From Parapedobacter composti (GTDB taxonomy: Bacteria > Bacteroidota > Bacteroidia > Sphingobacteriales > Sphingobacteriaceae): a DNA stretch of 64,000 bases. A program made the translations under genes and the position numbers. Under the pieces are notes generated by a model that was not told where the DNA came from, made no database searches, and saw only the letters and a program-made list of their open reading frames with translations. The DNA is taken from the NCBI RefSeq assembly GCF_900112315.1, contig NZ_FOLL01000003.1:124001-188000 (forward strand). The letters run 5' to 3'. Each line of letters opens with the position of its first letter. Position 1 is the first letter of the stretch. Positions 25,846 to 34,146 of the stretch are shown here, one piece after another.

Positions 25846-26730
25846 TTACTGCTTACGGTACAGGTTATATAGCACCCGAAGGTCATGCTCCGTCAGCTCG
25901 GGTGTGATGTCCTGCTGGATGTAATGCAACTTGAACGCCCTGATGGCTGCTTGCAGGTTACTTGTGTCATAGCCGATGATGCGCAAAGCATCCTCCGGGT
26001 TGAAGTTCTCCGGCGGATCGACCAGTACTTCGTCCGGCCAAAGGCCGAAACCGTGTTCGGCCAGCCGTTTCCAAGGGAAGAGCGCACTCGGATCCACTTT
26101 GCGGGCAGGAGCGATATCTGCATGGGCAATGAAATTGGCCGTGGGGATGTTGTATTTCTTTTTAAGGGAGTCCAGTAGTTTCAGCAGGCTGTGGAGCTGT
26201 GCTTCGGGAAACGGTTCACGGCCGTTATTGTCCAGCTCAATGCCTAACGACACGGAGTTGAGGTCGGTAATACTCCCCCACTTGCCTGCACCGGCATGCC
26301 ATCCACGGAGATAGTCGTTCAGCATCTGGTACACTTCGCCATCCCGGCCGATGACATAGTGGGCGCTTACCTGTGCATGTGGTACGGTGAAGGTACGCAG
26401 CGTTTGCTCCACGCTGTCCTGCGCGGTATGGTGGATGATAACGTAGTTGGGCTTGCGGAGGTTGAAATGGATAGCGCCTACCCAATGGGCGTCTCGGCTG
26501 GTTTGCGGGATCTCCGACACGATGGCATTGCCGGCCGTATCATAGGTGGTGACCAAACGTGGCGTAGCGTAGGGTAACGGTTGGCGGATTTCGTCTGTAA
26601 CGGCTTTTACCTGCCGTTTATACTGTTTATTGGTCTTCGCATAGCGGTTCGTGGAACACCCTCCGCCAATGAAGGAAGCCAATATCAGCAGGACTGTGGT
26701 ATGCCTTAGCGAAATGTTGACACTTGCCAT
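25846..26730 (-). CDS. N-acetylmuramoyl-L-alanine amidase, lipoprotein
   Basis: A zinc amidase (Amidase_2/AmpD type) of 294 residues. The ATG at 26730 gives a signal sequence ending in the lipobox IGGGC, so it is probably anchored in the outer membrane, facing the cell wall. Zinc ligands are in VIIHHTAQD and NFIAHADIAP, and the third is Asp in KVDPS. HYVIGRDGEVYQM and GIELDNNG are further family motifs. It cuts the bond between muramic acid and the stem peptide. The start is one base after the DUF3078 stop, so the two are one transcript. Confidence 0.92.
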   Translation of the reverse strand: MASVNISLRHTTVLLILASFIGGGCSTNRYAKTNKQYKRQVKAVTDEIRQPLPYATPRLVTTYDTAGNAIVSEIPQTSRDAHWVGAIHFNLRKPNYVIIHHTAQDSVEQTLRTFTVPHAQVSAHYVIGRDGEVYQMLNDYLRGWHAGAGKWGSITDLNSVSLGIELDNNGREPFPEAQLHSLLKLLDSLKKKYNIPTANFIAHADIAPARKVDPSALFPWKRLAEHGFGLWPDEVLVDPPENFNPEDALRIIGYDTSNLQAAIRAFKLHYIQQDITPELTEHDLRVLYNLYRKQ

Positions 26731-26731
26731 G

Positions 26732-27718
26732 TTATTTTGGAAGTTGGTAACGGAGGCCCAATGCCAGTGTTTGGCTGATCTGAACATCGTCGTGCTGACG
26801 GCTATCGTACAATAGGATGCCGCTCAACGTGACGTTCACTAAGCGGGTGACCGAAGCGGTGAGGGTAGCATCCAGCCGGTGGGCAGGGTCGCTAAGCTCT
26901 TCGTAATTGGCAAATAGGTTATACCGGCTTTTCAGGTTGAGGTTCGGCGCAAGGTTACGATCCAGATTGGCCGTGAGCTGGAACGCCAGATCATTGCGGA
27001 AATGCTTCCCATCGTCCACGCCGAACCGCTGGCCATCCCGATTGAGGGGAATGCGGTCGTCAAAGACCAATGTTTGCCGGGCGGTGCCGGTACCGAAGCG
27101 CACGGAGAAGGTGTTATCCGGCTTATACTCGATACCGAGGGATTCCGTCAGGTAGCCCGGGGCCATAAAGTTGGAGATGATGCCGGTAATGCTGTCTCTC
27201 CCTTCGCTGTCTCTGCCATAGCTGTAGCCGACATCGAATTGGCTTTCAAAGGTAAACGACGTAAACAGCGACCAGTTCTTTGATATTTTCAAGGACAGCT
27301 TGTTATCCCAGAAAATCCGGTCGCGGTTTTTGCGCGGCAATTGTTCCTTGTTTTTGACCTTGCCGTATTCTAAGCCGACCTCTGTGACGAAATTGAAATT
27401 ATTGCGTGTATAGTCTGATTTATGGGTGATAAGAGCGCTCCCGGAAATGGAATTCACCCCCCCGCCCTGCCAGTTCTCGCTAAAAGAGGCCTGATTGGCA
27501 TTGATGCCGAATGACGACCAGTGCCGCCAGTAAATTACCCGTAAATCCAATGCCGACAGGGGGATGGTGACCGGCCGTATGTCGGCCTCAGGTTTTTCGA
27601 CCTTCAGGCTGTTGGGGTCCGGCTTCCGGCGTAATTCATCCAAGTCATAGATTTGGGCTTGTGCGATGGAAACCCCGCATAGCAGGGTGGCAAGCAAAAA
27701 GTAAAACCGTTGTCTCAT
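26732..27718 (-). CDS. DUF3078 outer-membrane barrel protein
   Basis: A protein of 328 residues with a signal peptide (cut after IAQAQ) and a barrel-like pattern. The family N-terminus is visible as WRHWSSFGINANQASFSENWQ... with GGGVNSISGSA after it. It ends with a strand rich in Leu and Tyr (LALGLRYQLPK). The function of DUF3078 is not known. Here it is co-transcribed with a lipoprotein amidase, which hints at a link with the cell wall. Confidence 0.85.
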   Translation of the reverse strand: MRQRFYFLLATLLCGVSIAQAQIYDLDELRRKPDPNSLKVEKPEADIRPVTIPLSALDLRVIYWRHWSSFGINANQASFSENWQGGGVNSISGSALITHKSDYTRNNFNFVTEVGLEYGKVKNKEQLPRKNRDRIFWDNKLSLKISKNWSLFTSFTFESQFDVGYSYGRDSEGRDSITGIISNFMAPGYLTESLGIEYKPDNTFSVRFGTGTARQTLVFDDRIPLNRDGQRFGVDDGKHFRNDLAFQLTANLDRNLAPNLNLKSRYNLFANYEELSDPAHRLDATLTASVTRLVNVTLSGILLYDSRQHDDVQISQTLALGLRYQLPK

Positions 27719-27726
27719 ATCTGCGG

Positions 27727-27743
27727 CTAAATTAGCAAATATC
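27727..27743 (-). promoter_or_regulatory. Candidate minus-7 boxes for the DUF3078-amidase operon
   Basis: Two overlapping candidates on the minus strand: TAATTTAG (27727-27734, eight bases before the ATG) and GATATTTG (27736-27743). Each has one mismatch to TAnnTTTG. I cannot choose between them. Confidence 0.35.
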
Positions 27744-27754
27744 GTGCTGTTTTT

Positions 27755-28504
27755 CTATTTCTCTGTTGTGGGGAAGGGCGGTTGCCTTCGCGCACCGGGG
27801 TTTTGCCTGTACTGGATAAGCGCCGAACGGATGTAAAAGGCCAGGTTATAGTCGTTGGCGCCGAGGATAAAATAATAAGACGGGCGGTACTGGCGCATAA
27901 AGTCTACCAGCGTGGGGCCAGTGAGCCCGGTTACCCTGCTGACCAGTTCGGGGGTGAAGCGGTAATCGATGACCGATTCACGGTAATCCCGTTCGATGAT
28001 TTCCTGTAGTTTACGGGCGTTTTTACCTTCGCGGCTGATGAGTTTGTATAGGGCATCGATACTGAGTCCTGCGCCTGATGGCCCTACGGAAAAGATGGAT
28101 CCTGCGTTGCCCTTGGTGTAGGCGGTGCTGTATTCCTTTTTGTTTTCCAGCAGTTGCTCTTCAGGGCTGCGCCGGGCAATGACAGAGACCTCGTCCAGCC
28201 ATATGGTGGATCGCTCCATGTTGAATAACACTACTTTTTGGTTGGATACGATCAGCGTATCGGGGTGATACCCTTTGGCGGCTGCTATCAGGATGTCGCC
28301 CGGACTGGCCTGGATACTGAATTCGCCCCGTGTATTGTTGTAGCCGCCCTGATCATTGGCGGTGTTATAGACATATACCTGAGAAATGCGCTGCTTGGTG
28401 TGGTTGTCAAATACGATGCCCTGGATGGCCGTTTGAGCCACCGCGAAACCGACGGTCAGGCTGCCGGAAAACAGCCACAGAAAAAAACGGCCAACTTGTT
28501 TCAC
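27755..28504 (-). CDS. Exported protein with carboxypeptidase-regulatory-like domain
   Basis: A protein of 249 residues. A signal peptide covers about 1-23 (cut after AVAQ). Residues 25-105 form a CarboxypepD_reg-like beta-sandwich (IQGIVFDNHTKQRISQVYV, then NTRGEFSIQASPGD and LIAAAKGY). The C-terminal half is helical with no domain I recognise. Similar small proteins are common in Bacteroidota and their role is unclear. On the minus strand TAGTTTTA (28510-28517) sits five bases before the ATG and may be a weak minus-7 box. Confidence 0.75.
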   Translation of the reverse strand: MKQVGRFFLWLFSGSLTVGFAVAQTAIQGIVFDNHTKQRISQVYVYNTANDQGGYNNTRGEFSIQASPGDILIAAAKGYHPDTLIVSNQKVVLFNMERSTIWLDEVSVIARRSPEEQLLENKKEYSTAYTKGNAGSIFSVGPSGAGLSIDALYKLISREGKNARKLQEIIERDYRESVIDYRFTPELVSRVTGLTGPTLVDFMRQYRPSYYFILGANDYNLAFYIRSALIQYRQNPGARRQPPFPTTEK

Positions 28505-28561
28505 TGTCGTAAAACTACGGTTAAGTTTGCAGTTGGCGAAAAATTTAACATCATTTTACAG

Positions 28562-29413
28562 TTATTTCGGGACCAGGATAAGCTGTCCGATAAAAAGCGA
28601 TTCTGTCTTCAGGCCGTTTAAATCTTTCAATTCTGTGGTAGAGAGGCCGTATTTCCGGGCGATGGCGGATAGCGTTTCTCCCTGCCGTACTTCGTGGATA
28701 TCAATGCTGACGGGTGCCTTGGCCTGGGCGATCTGCTGCTCCTGCGGTTTGTTTTCAACAATCTCTTCCTGCACAACCGCTTCGCGCCGGATTTTGGCTT
28801 GCCGGCTTTCGGGGCGGTCATATTGATGCAGTTCATACCGTTCAATCAGATCGATCAACAGATCGGCATACCGCGGATTGGTGGCATATCCCGCAGCCTT
28901 CAGACCCCTCGCCCACCCTTTATAATCGTCTTTATCCAGCTCAAAGAGTGCGGCGTAACGTTTACGCAACAAGAATTGCGAGTGATCTTTGAAGGAGTCT
29001 TCCGGCTGTGCGTAAACCCGGAAGCAGTCGTCGCGCCGATCGTCGTCTTTGTATGTTTTGCCCCCTACCCACTCGGGCGTACATTTGATGCCGAAGTGGT
29101 TGTTTGCCTCGCGGGCGAGCGAGCTGTTGCCGTTTCCAGACTCCAGTAGGGCTTGGGCGAGCTTAATGCTTGCAGGAATGCCGTACCGCTCCATCTCGGT
29201 GATGGCAATGTCTTTATAACGTTCGATATACTGATGGCCCGAAAGGCTGGTAGCGGCCGGGCGCTTGTTTTCGCCGGTTGAGGACGGCGGCACGGATGAA
29301 GGTGTACGTACCGGGCCGGGTCGTGTGTGAACACGCGGATTTTGCAGCACCTCGTGTTTAGAGAGGCAGGAAGCACATGTGAAGAGCGCGATTAGCGCGT
29401 ATAGCGTTCTCAT
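28562..29413 (-). CDS. Glucosaminidase (GH73-like) lipoprotein with LysM domain
   Basis: A protein of 283 residues. The signal sequence ends in lipobox TCASC. A GH73-like glucosaminidase domain lies at about 60-210 (YIERYKDIAITEMERYGIPA, then the catalytic Glu region ALLESGNGNSSLA and NNHFGIKC). A LysM domain is at the C-terminus (VRQGETLSAIARKYGLST, then LKDLNGLK). It should bind and cut peptidoglycan glycan chains. It is a tandem paralogue of the next gene, whose stop codon touches this start codon with no base between. Confidence 0.92.
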   Translation of the reverse strand: MRTLYALIALFTCASCLSKHEVLQNPRVHTRPGPVRTPSSVPPSSTGENKRPAATSLSGHQYIERYKDIAITEMERYGIPASIKLAQALLESGNGNSSLAREANNHFGIKCTPEWVGGKTYKDDDRRDDCFRVYAQPEDSFKDHSQFLLRKRYAALFELDKDDYKGWARGLKAAGYATNPRYADLLIDLIERYELHQYDRPESRQAKIRREAVVQEEIVENKPQEQQIAQAKAPVSIDIHEVRQGETLSAIARKYGLSTTELKDLNGLKTESLFIGQLILVPK

Positions 29414-30085
29414 CTACAGGATAAGTTGTTGTCCGATGCGTAACCGGGCATCGGTAAGTCCGTTGATACGTTGTATGGCCTTAACCGTGGTGCCGTGTTT
29501 GCGGGCCAGGTCGTATAATGTGTCGCCCTTTTTTACCGTGTACTGGGTGGCCGGTGCGGACTCGGATTCCGCCGCTGCCGCCGCGGTGACCTCGGGTTGT
29601 TTATCCAGCTCGTGCAGGCTGTATTTTTCAATCGTACCGATTACTTTCGATGCCCAGGATGTACTATGTGCGTAGCCCGAACGTGCAATACCCTGCACCC
29701 ATCGTTTATATTCGTGGGGTTGACAGAGATCAAACAACCGCTGCGTACTTTTGCGCCGCTTTAACAGGGCAATAAAATCTTCATATGATTGTTCTACGGA
29801 AGCATATCCCTTATATGCCGAACGGATTTCCTTGCTGTTGTTCGGGCCTTTGATGCCGAAATGGTTGTTAAGGTAGCGGGCCACCTTGCTGCTTCCGTAT
29901 GCGCTCTCGTGGATGGCAACGGCCAGGATAAGGCTCGCCGGGCATCCATGAGTTTCCATGTACTGGACGGCCATGTCTTTATACGTTTCGATATAGTGTT
30001 GGGGGGAACTGTATTGAGCGAAAACTTGTCCCACTGGGGTCAACGTGAAGCTTAGGCATGAAACGATTAACCAAGTTCTTTTCAT
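29414..30085 (-). CDS. Secreted glucosaminidase (GH73-like) with LysM domain
   Basis: A protein of 223 residues with a cleavable signal peptide (cut after QVFAQ), so soluble rather than lipid-anchored. The glucosaminidase domain covers about 30-150 (HYIETYKDMAVQYMETHGCPA, catalytic Glu in AIHESAYGSSKVA, then NNHFGIKGP). One LysM domain is at the C-terminus (VKKGDTLYDLARKHGTTVKA, then IQRINGL). It lies four bases after the O-methyltransferase stop and directly before the lipoprotein paralogue. Confidence 0.92.
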   Translation of the reverse strand: MKRTWLIVSCLSFTLTPVGQVFAQYSSPQHYIETYKDMAVQYMETHGCPASLILAVAIHESAYGSSKVARYLNNHFGIKGPNNSKEIRSAYKGYASVEQSYEDFIALLKRRKSTQRLFDLCQPHEYKRWVQGIARSGYAHSTSWASKVIGTIEKYSLHELDKQPEVTAAAAAESESAPATQYTVKKGDTLYDLARKHGTTVKAIQRINGLTDARLRIGQQLIL

Positions 30086-30089
30086 GATG

Positions 30090-30740
30090 TTACAGTTGGG
30101 GGTGATGTCGCTTGCGGAGCAGGAATAGTCCGTCGCGGACGGGAAGGATTAATTTGTCTACGCGTTCATCAGCGGCGAGCCGCTCGTTCAATGCGGCCAC
30201 TTGCTGCGTTTGCGCGTCAGTAGCTCCTGCTACGACTTTACCTTTCCATAATACATTATCTATCAGAATCAAGCTCCCGGCGCGGCTCTTCTCCAGCGCC
30301 AGTTCGTAATAGCGTAGGTTGCTCTTTTTGTCGGCGTCAATAAAAACAAGGTCAAACGGGCCGGGCAAATCCGGCATAATGGCAGCTGCATCGCCGATAT
30401 GGCAATGAATGCTTCCTGCCAGTCCGGCCTCTTGGAAATATTGGCGAACGCGGTCTTCCCGCTCGGCATTGTTGTCGATGGTGTGGATTTCCCCGCCAGG
30501 CTGCAGTCCCTCGGCAAGGCACAGTGTGGCATAACCGGTAAATGTGCCCACTTCGAGGATCTTCTGTGGGCCAACCAGCTTGCTCAGCATAGCCAACAGC
30601 CTTCCCTGATAGTGGCCCGACAGCATGTGGGGCATCGTTTCTTTCAGGTAAGTCTCCCTGTTGATGTGCCGCAGCAATGGCGGCTCAGTATCACAGGCCT
30701 TTTCCAGATAGCTCGTCAGCATGTCATCGAACATATCCAT
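30090..30740 (-). CDS. SAM-dependent O-methyltransferase
   Basis: A class I, metal-dependent methyltransferase of 216 residues (catechol/caffeoyl-CoA O-methyltransferase family). The SAM-binding motif is ILEVGTFTGYAT. Metal ligands are expected in VFIDADKK and IDNVLW. The small-molecule substrate is unknown. The ATG at 30740 is chosen because the minus-7 box ends six bases before it. An in-frame start further upstream lies inside the promoter. The divergent typA gene shares the gap. Confidence 0.93.
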   Translation of the reverse strand: MDMFDDMLTSYLEKACDTEPPLLRHINRETYLKETMPHMLSGHYQGRLLAMLSKLVGPQKILEVGTFTGYATLCLAEGLQPGGEIHTIDNNAEREDRVRQYFQEAGLAGSIHCHIGDAAAIMPDLPGPFDLVFIDADKKSNLRYYELALEKSRAGSLILIDNVLWKGKVVAGATDAQTQQVAALNERLAADERVDKLILPVRDGLFLLRKRHHPQL

Positions 30741-30746
30741 TGCACG

Positions 30747-30777
30747 CAAATGTAAGGAAGATGGTTGAAAGTGCAAA
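30747..30777 (-). promoter_or_regulatory. Promoter of the O-methyltransferase operon
   Basis: Minus-33 TTTG (30774-30777), 19 bp spacer, minus-7 TACATTTG (30747-30754). The box ends six bases before the ATG, predicting an almost leaderless mRNA. Confidence 0.8.
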
Positions 30778-30795
30778 AATGTCGCGGATTTTCAA

Positions 30796-30803
30796 TACCT
30801 TTG
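30796..30803 (+). promoter_or_regulatory. Minus-7 promoter box for typA
   Basis: TACCTTTG fits TAnnTTTG exactly, giving a leader of about 30 bases to the typA ATG. A minus-33 TTG at the usual spacing is not seen. Confidence 0.5.
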
Positions 30804-30835
30804 CGCCCTTAAATTACACAAAATATCCTGAAGGG

Positions 30836-32641
30836 ATGCAGAAAATCAGAAACATAGCAATCATTGCGCACGTAGACCATGGCAAAACCACCTTGGTAGA
30901 CAAAATCCTTCACTTCACCAATCTTTTCCGTGACCATGAAGAGGTGGGTGAGTTGATATTGGACAACAACGATCTGGAACGTGAGCGGGGTATTACCATT
31001 GTCTCCAAGAACGTTTCAGTACGGTATAAAGACGTTAAAATCAATATTATCGATACCCCGGGGCACGCCGATTTCGGCGGAGAGGTGGAGCGGGTGCTTA
31101 AAATGGCTGACGGCGTAATCTTGTTGGTAGACGCTTTTGAAGGGCCTATGCCGCAGACCCGCTTTGTTACCCAAAAGGCGCTTGGTCTGGGGCTTAAGCC
31201 GATTGTGGTGGTTAATAAGGTGGATAAGGAAAACTGTCGACCGGATGAGGTTTACGAAGCAGTGTTCGAGTTGTTTTTCAACCTTGATGCGACCGAGGAA
31301 CAACTGGATTTTCCGGTGCTGTACGGCTCATCCAAACAGGGATGGATGTCGACCGACTGGAAACAGCCGGCCCAGGATTTCACGGCCCTGCTGGATGCTA
31401 TATTGGAACATATCCCTGCTGCGCCGTATGTGGATGGCACGTTACAGATGCAGGTAACATCATTAGACTATTCTTCTTTTGTGGGCCGTATCGCCATCGG
31501 CCGCGTAGCACGAGGCACCATCAAGGAGAGCCAGCCCGTATCCCTGGTGAAGCGCGACGGCAAAGTGGTGAAAGCGCGGGTGAAAGAACTCCATACCTTC
31601 GAAGGGCTGGGCCGCGTGAAGGTACAAGAAGTAAAGGCTGGCGACATCTGCGCCGTGGTGGGCATCGATGGGTTCGACATCGGCGATACGATTGCCGATT
31701 TTGATAATCCGGAACAGCTGGAGGTCATCAAAATCGATGAACCGACGATGAACATGCTGTTTACGATCAACAACTCTCCATTCTTCGGCAAGGAAGGTAA
31801 ATTCGTAACGTCGCGTCACCTGCACGACCGCCTGCATAAGGAGATGGAGAAAAACCTGGCATTGAAGGTCGTTCCCACGGAGTCGCCTGACGCATTCCTT
31901 GTGTATGGCCGGGGCATCCTTCACCTGTCGGTTCTTATTGAAACCATGCGGCGGGAAGGTTATGAATTGCAGGTGGGCCAGCCGCAGGTTATCATCAAAG
32001 AGATAGATGGCGTGAAGTGCGAGCCTATTGAGACGCTGGTGGTAGACGTACCAGCAGAAGTATCGGGCAAGGTTATTGAACTGGTGACCCAGCGGAAAGG
32101 CGAATTGTTGGTGATGGAAACCAAGGGCGATATGCAGCACCTGGAGTTTGACATCCCATCGCGCGGGATCATCGGCCTACGAAACAACGTGCTCACCGCC
32201 ACGGCCGGCGAAGCGGTGATGGCCCACCGGTTCAAGGCCTATGAGCCTTGGAAAGGAACCATACCGGGCCGTTTGGCTGGTGTGCTGGTGTCTATGGAAA
32301 AAGGCCAGACGACGGCCTATGCCATCGACAAGTTACAGGACCGGGGCCGTTTCTTCGTGGAACCCGGCGTGGAGATTTACGAAGGGCAGATCGTGGGCGA
32401 ACATATCCGCGATAACGACTTGGTGGTTAATCTGGTGAAGGGCAAGCAGCTGACCAACATGCGGGCATCGGGCAGTGATGACAACATGCGTATCGCACCG
32501 GCGATTAAGTTTTCACTGGAGGAATCCATGGAGTATATCCAGGCGGATGAATATATTGAGGTGACGCCCAAAAGCATCCGTTTACGTAAGATTTACCTTA
32601 CGGAAAACGAGCGGAAAATTAACGCCAAGAAGTTCCAGTAG
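30836..32641 (+). CDS. typA: Ribosome-associated GTPase TypA/BipA
   Basis: A translational GTPase of 601 residues, the normal length. G1 is [11 protein letters not shown]2 lies in RERGITI, G3 is [12 protein letters not shown] and G4 is VVNKVDK. The EF-G-like domains and the TypA-specific C-terminal domain ([12 protein letters not shown], then [14 protein letters not shown]) are present. It aids 50S assembly and growth under cold or stress. The ATG at 30836 has GAAGG just before it. An upstream in-frame start lies within the divergent gene and is ruled out by the family N-terminus [19 protein letters not shown]. Confidence 0.97.
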   Translation: MQKIRNIAIIAHVDHGKTTLVDKILHFTNLFRDHEEVGELILDNNDLERERGITIVSKNVSVRYKDVKINIIDTPGHADFGGEVERVLKMADGVILLVDAFEGPMPQTRFVTQKALGLGLKPIVVVNKVDKENCRPDEVYEAVFELFFNLDATEEQLDFPVLYGSSKQGWMSTDWKQPAQDFTALLDAILEHIPAAPYVDGTLQMQVTSLDYSSFVGRIAIGRVARGTIKESQPVSLVKRDGKVVKARVKELHTFEGLGRVKVQEVKAGDICAVVGIDGFDIGDTIADFDNPEQLEVIKIDEPTMNMLFTINNSPFFGKEGKFVTSRHLHDRLHKEMEKNLALKVVPTESPDAFLVYGRGILHLSVLIETMRREGYELQVGQPQVIIKEIDGVKCEPIETLVVDVPAEVSGKVIELVTQRKGELLVMETKGDMQHLEFDIPSRGIIGLRNNVLTATAGEAVMAHRFKAYEPWKGTIPGRLAGVLVSMEKGQTTAYAIDKLQDRGRFFVEPGVEIYEGQIVGEHIRDNDLVVNLVKGKQLTNMRASGSDDNMRIAPAIKFSLEESMEYIQADEYIEVTPKSIRLRKIYLTENERKINAKKFQ

Positions 32642-32652
32642 GCATCTGCCTG

Positions 32653-32668
32653 CTGGCTCAGTAGCCAG
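32653..32668. other. Hairpin between typA and susD
   Basis: CTGGCT-CAGT-AGCCAG is a perfect 6 bp stem with a four-base loop. It covers the stop codon of the convergent susD gene and lies 12 bases after typA. It has no T-tract, so termination is only possible. Confidence 0.3.
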
Positions 32669-34124
32669 GGTTCGGCTCCAGCATCGGGTTGGTTCTCCGT
32701 TCGCTTTCGGGGATGGGCATCAATAAGTACTTGGTATCGAACCTCAAAGCACCTCCGCCCTCTTCGGGGCGGGCCAGAAAGGTGTTCATGATTGCCGTTG
32801 CCTTTTCGGGTCCCTGGCGTACAATATCAAACCAACGCAACGCTTCGCAGGCAAATTCCAGCCTGCGTTCGGTGAACAGCGCCTCGCGGAACGCGGCCTG
32901 GTCTGGCGCGTCTGCGGCCTTCAGGCTGTCCACCCCGGCGCGTGTGCGCACCGCATTGAGCAAATCAAACGCTTCGCCATCGGCGACATAACCTTGTTCG
33001 TTGAGTACTTCGGCATACATGAGCTGTACGTCTGTGATGCGCACGATCGGGAAGTTTACATCGTTGTCCACGGCATTGGCCGGCACGGTGCCGTGCGAAA
33101 ACTTAACGAAGAGCAGTGTAAGGCTGTCTACCACATTGTTGCTGGTGGTAAATCCTTTCTGGACGGCGACATCGCGGCGTAGATCGCCCTCTTCATAGGC
33201 TTCATATAAGTCGTTAGACACCGCGACCCAAGTGGAGCGTCCGCCCTGCGGAAACTGTTCGGAACGTAGGTTTTCTGGCACAAGTGAATAAACTAAGGGG
33301 TTGCCTTGGCTGTTCAACCCCGAGGTATACTGGATTTGGAAAACGTGTTCGGAGCCATTATCCCTGGTGTTCAGGAAGCAGTCGGCAAACGTTTCGTAAG
33401 GCCGGAACCCCTCATAGGCCAATATTTCTTCCAGCAGCGGACTGGCCGCTTCGAAGTCTTTCATGAACAGGTGCAGGCGTGCCAGGATGGCCAGCGCGGC
33501 ATACCGCGTGGCACGGCCCAGGTTATCGCCTCCATGCTGGTCGGGCAGTGCGGTTGCAGCGGCATGCAGGTCGGTCATGGCAAAGGCGAACGTCTCCTGT
33601 TGGGTACTTCGGGGTATCGTAACCAGTTCCTCGGCGCTCATTACCCGGTCTATCAGCGGCATACCGCCGAATATCCATCCCAGCTGGAAATAGCAATAAC
33701 CCCGGATGAACTGCGCTTCGCCCCGCATGATGTTCCGGGTTTCCTCGCTGGGAAATTCGCCGGCATCGATTTGGTCAAGGATGTTGTTAGTCCGGTTAAT
33801 CACGCTCCAGTACGCGGCCCAAACCCCCAGTATGCGGTCGTCGCCGGGCGTAAACCCGAAGCGGGCCAAAGGGTTGTTGGTGGTATTCTGTAAGGTGTTG
33901 ACATTGTCACTCAGGCTTTCCATCATCATGGGATAGTCAAAGCCATGCACCGCGCGGAGCCCCCCATAAGCACCGAACAAAGCCTGACGGAAGTCGTTTA
34001 CCGACTTATAAAAATCTTCGGTATTGTATGCCGACTCCGGCGTGAGCTCCAGATTTTTATTGCAGGCCGAGCAAAGCAAAGCGACAGCTGTGCCGAGGAT
34101 GTGTAGAAAAGGGTATGTTTTCAT
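32658..34124 (-). CDS. SusD/RagB nutrient-binding outer-membrane lipoprotein (pair 1)
   Basis: A surface lipoprotein of 488 residues with lipobox LCSAC. The N-terminal TPR-type core (YNTEDFYKSVNDFRQALFGAY..., EAQFIRGYCYFQL) and the C-terminal SusD motifs (RRLEFACEALRWFDIVRQG, ending RRTNPMLEPNPGY) are clear. It caps the SusC transporter encoded 22 bp upstream and binds an oligosaccharide or other ligand. No degradative enzyme is encoded with this pair, so the ligand cannot be told. Confidence 0.95.
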   Translation of the reverse strand: MKTYPFLHILGTAVALLCSACNKNLELTPESAYNTEDFYKSVNDFRQALFGAYGGLRAVHGFDYPMMMESLSDNVNTLQNTTNNPLARFGFTPGDDRILGVWAAYWSVINRTNNILDQIDAGEFPSEETRNIMRGEAQFIRGYCYFQLGWIFGGMPLIDRVMSAEELVTIPRSTQQETFAFAMTDLHAAATALPDQHGGDNLGRATRYAALAILARLHLFMKDFEAASPLLEEILAYEGFRPYETFADCFLNTRDNGSEHVFQIQYTSGLNSQGNPLVYSLVPENLRSEQFPQGGRSTWVAVSNDLYEAYEEGDLRRDVAVQKGFTTSNNVVDSLTLLFVKFSHGTVPANAVDNDVNFPIVRITDVQLMYAEVLNEQGYVADGEAFDLLNAVRTRAGVDSLKAADAPDQAAFREALFTERRLEFACEALRWFDIVRQGPEKATAIMNTFLARPEEGGGALRFDTKYLLMPIPESERRTNPMLEPNPGY

Positions 34125-34146
34125 CGTTTTTGCAAGTTTTGTCCCA

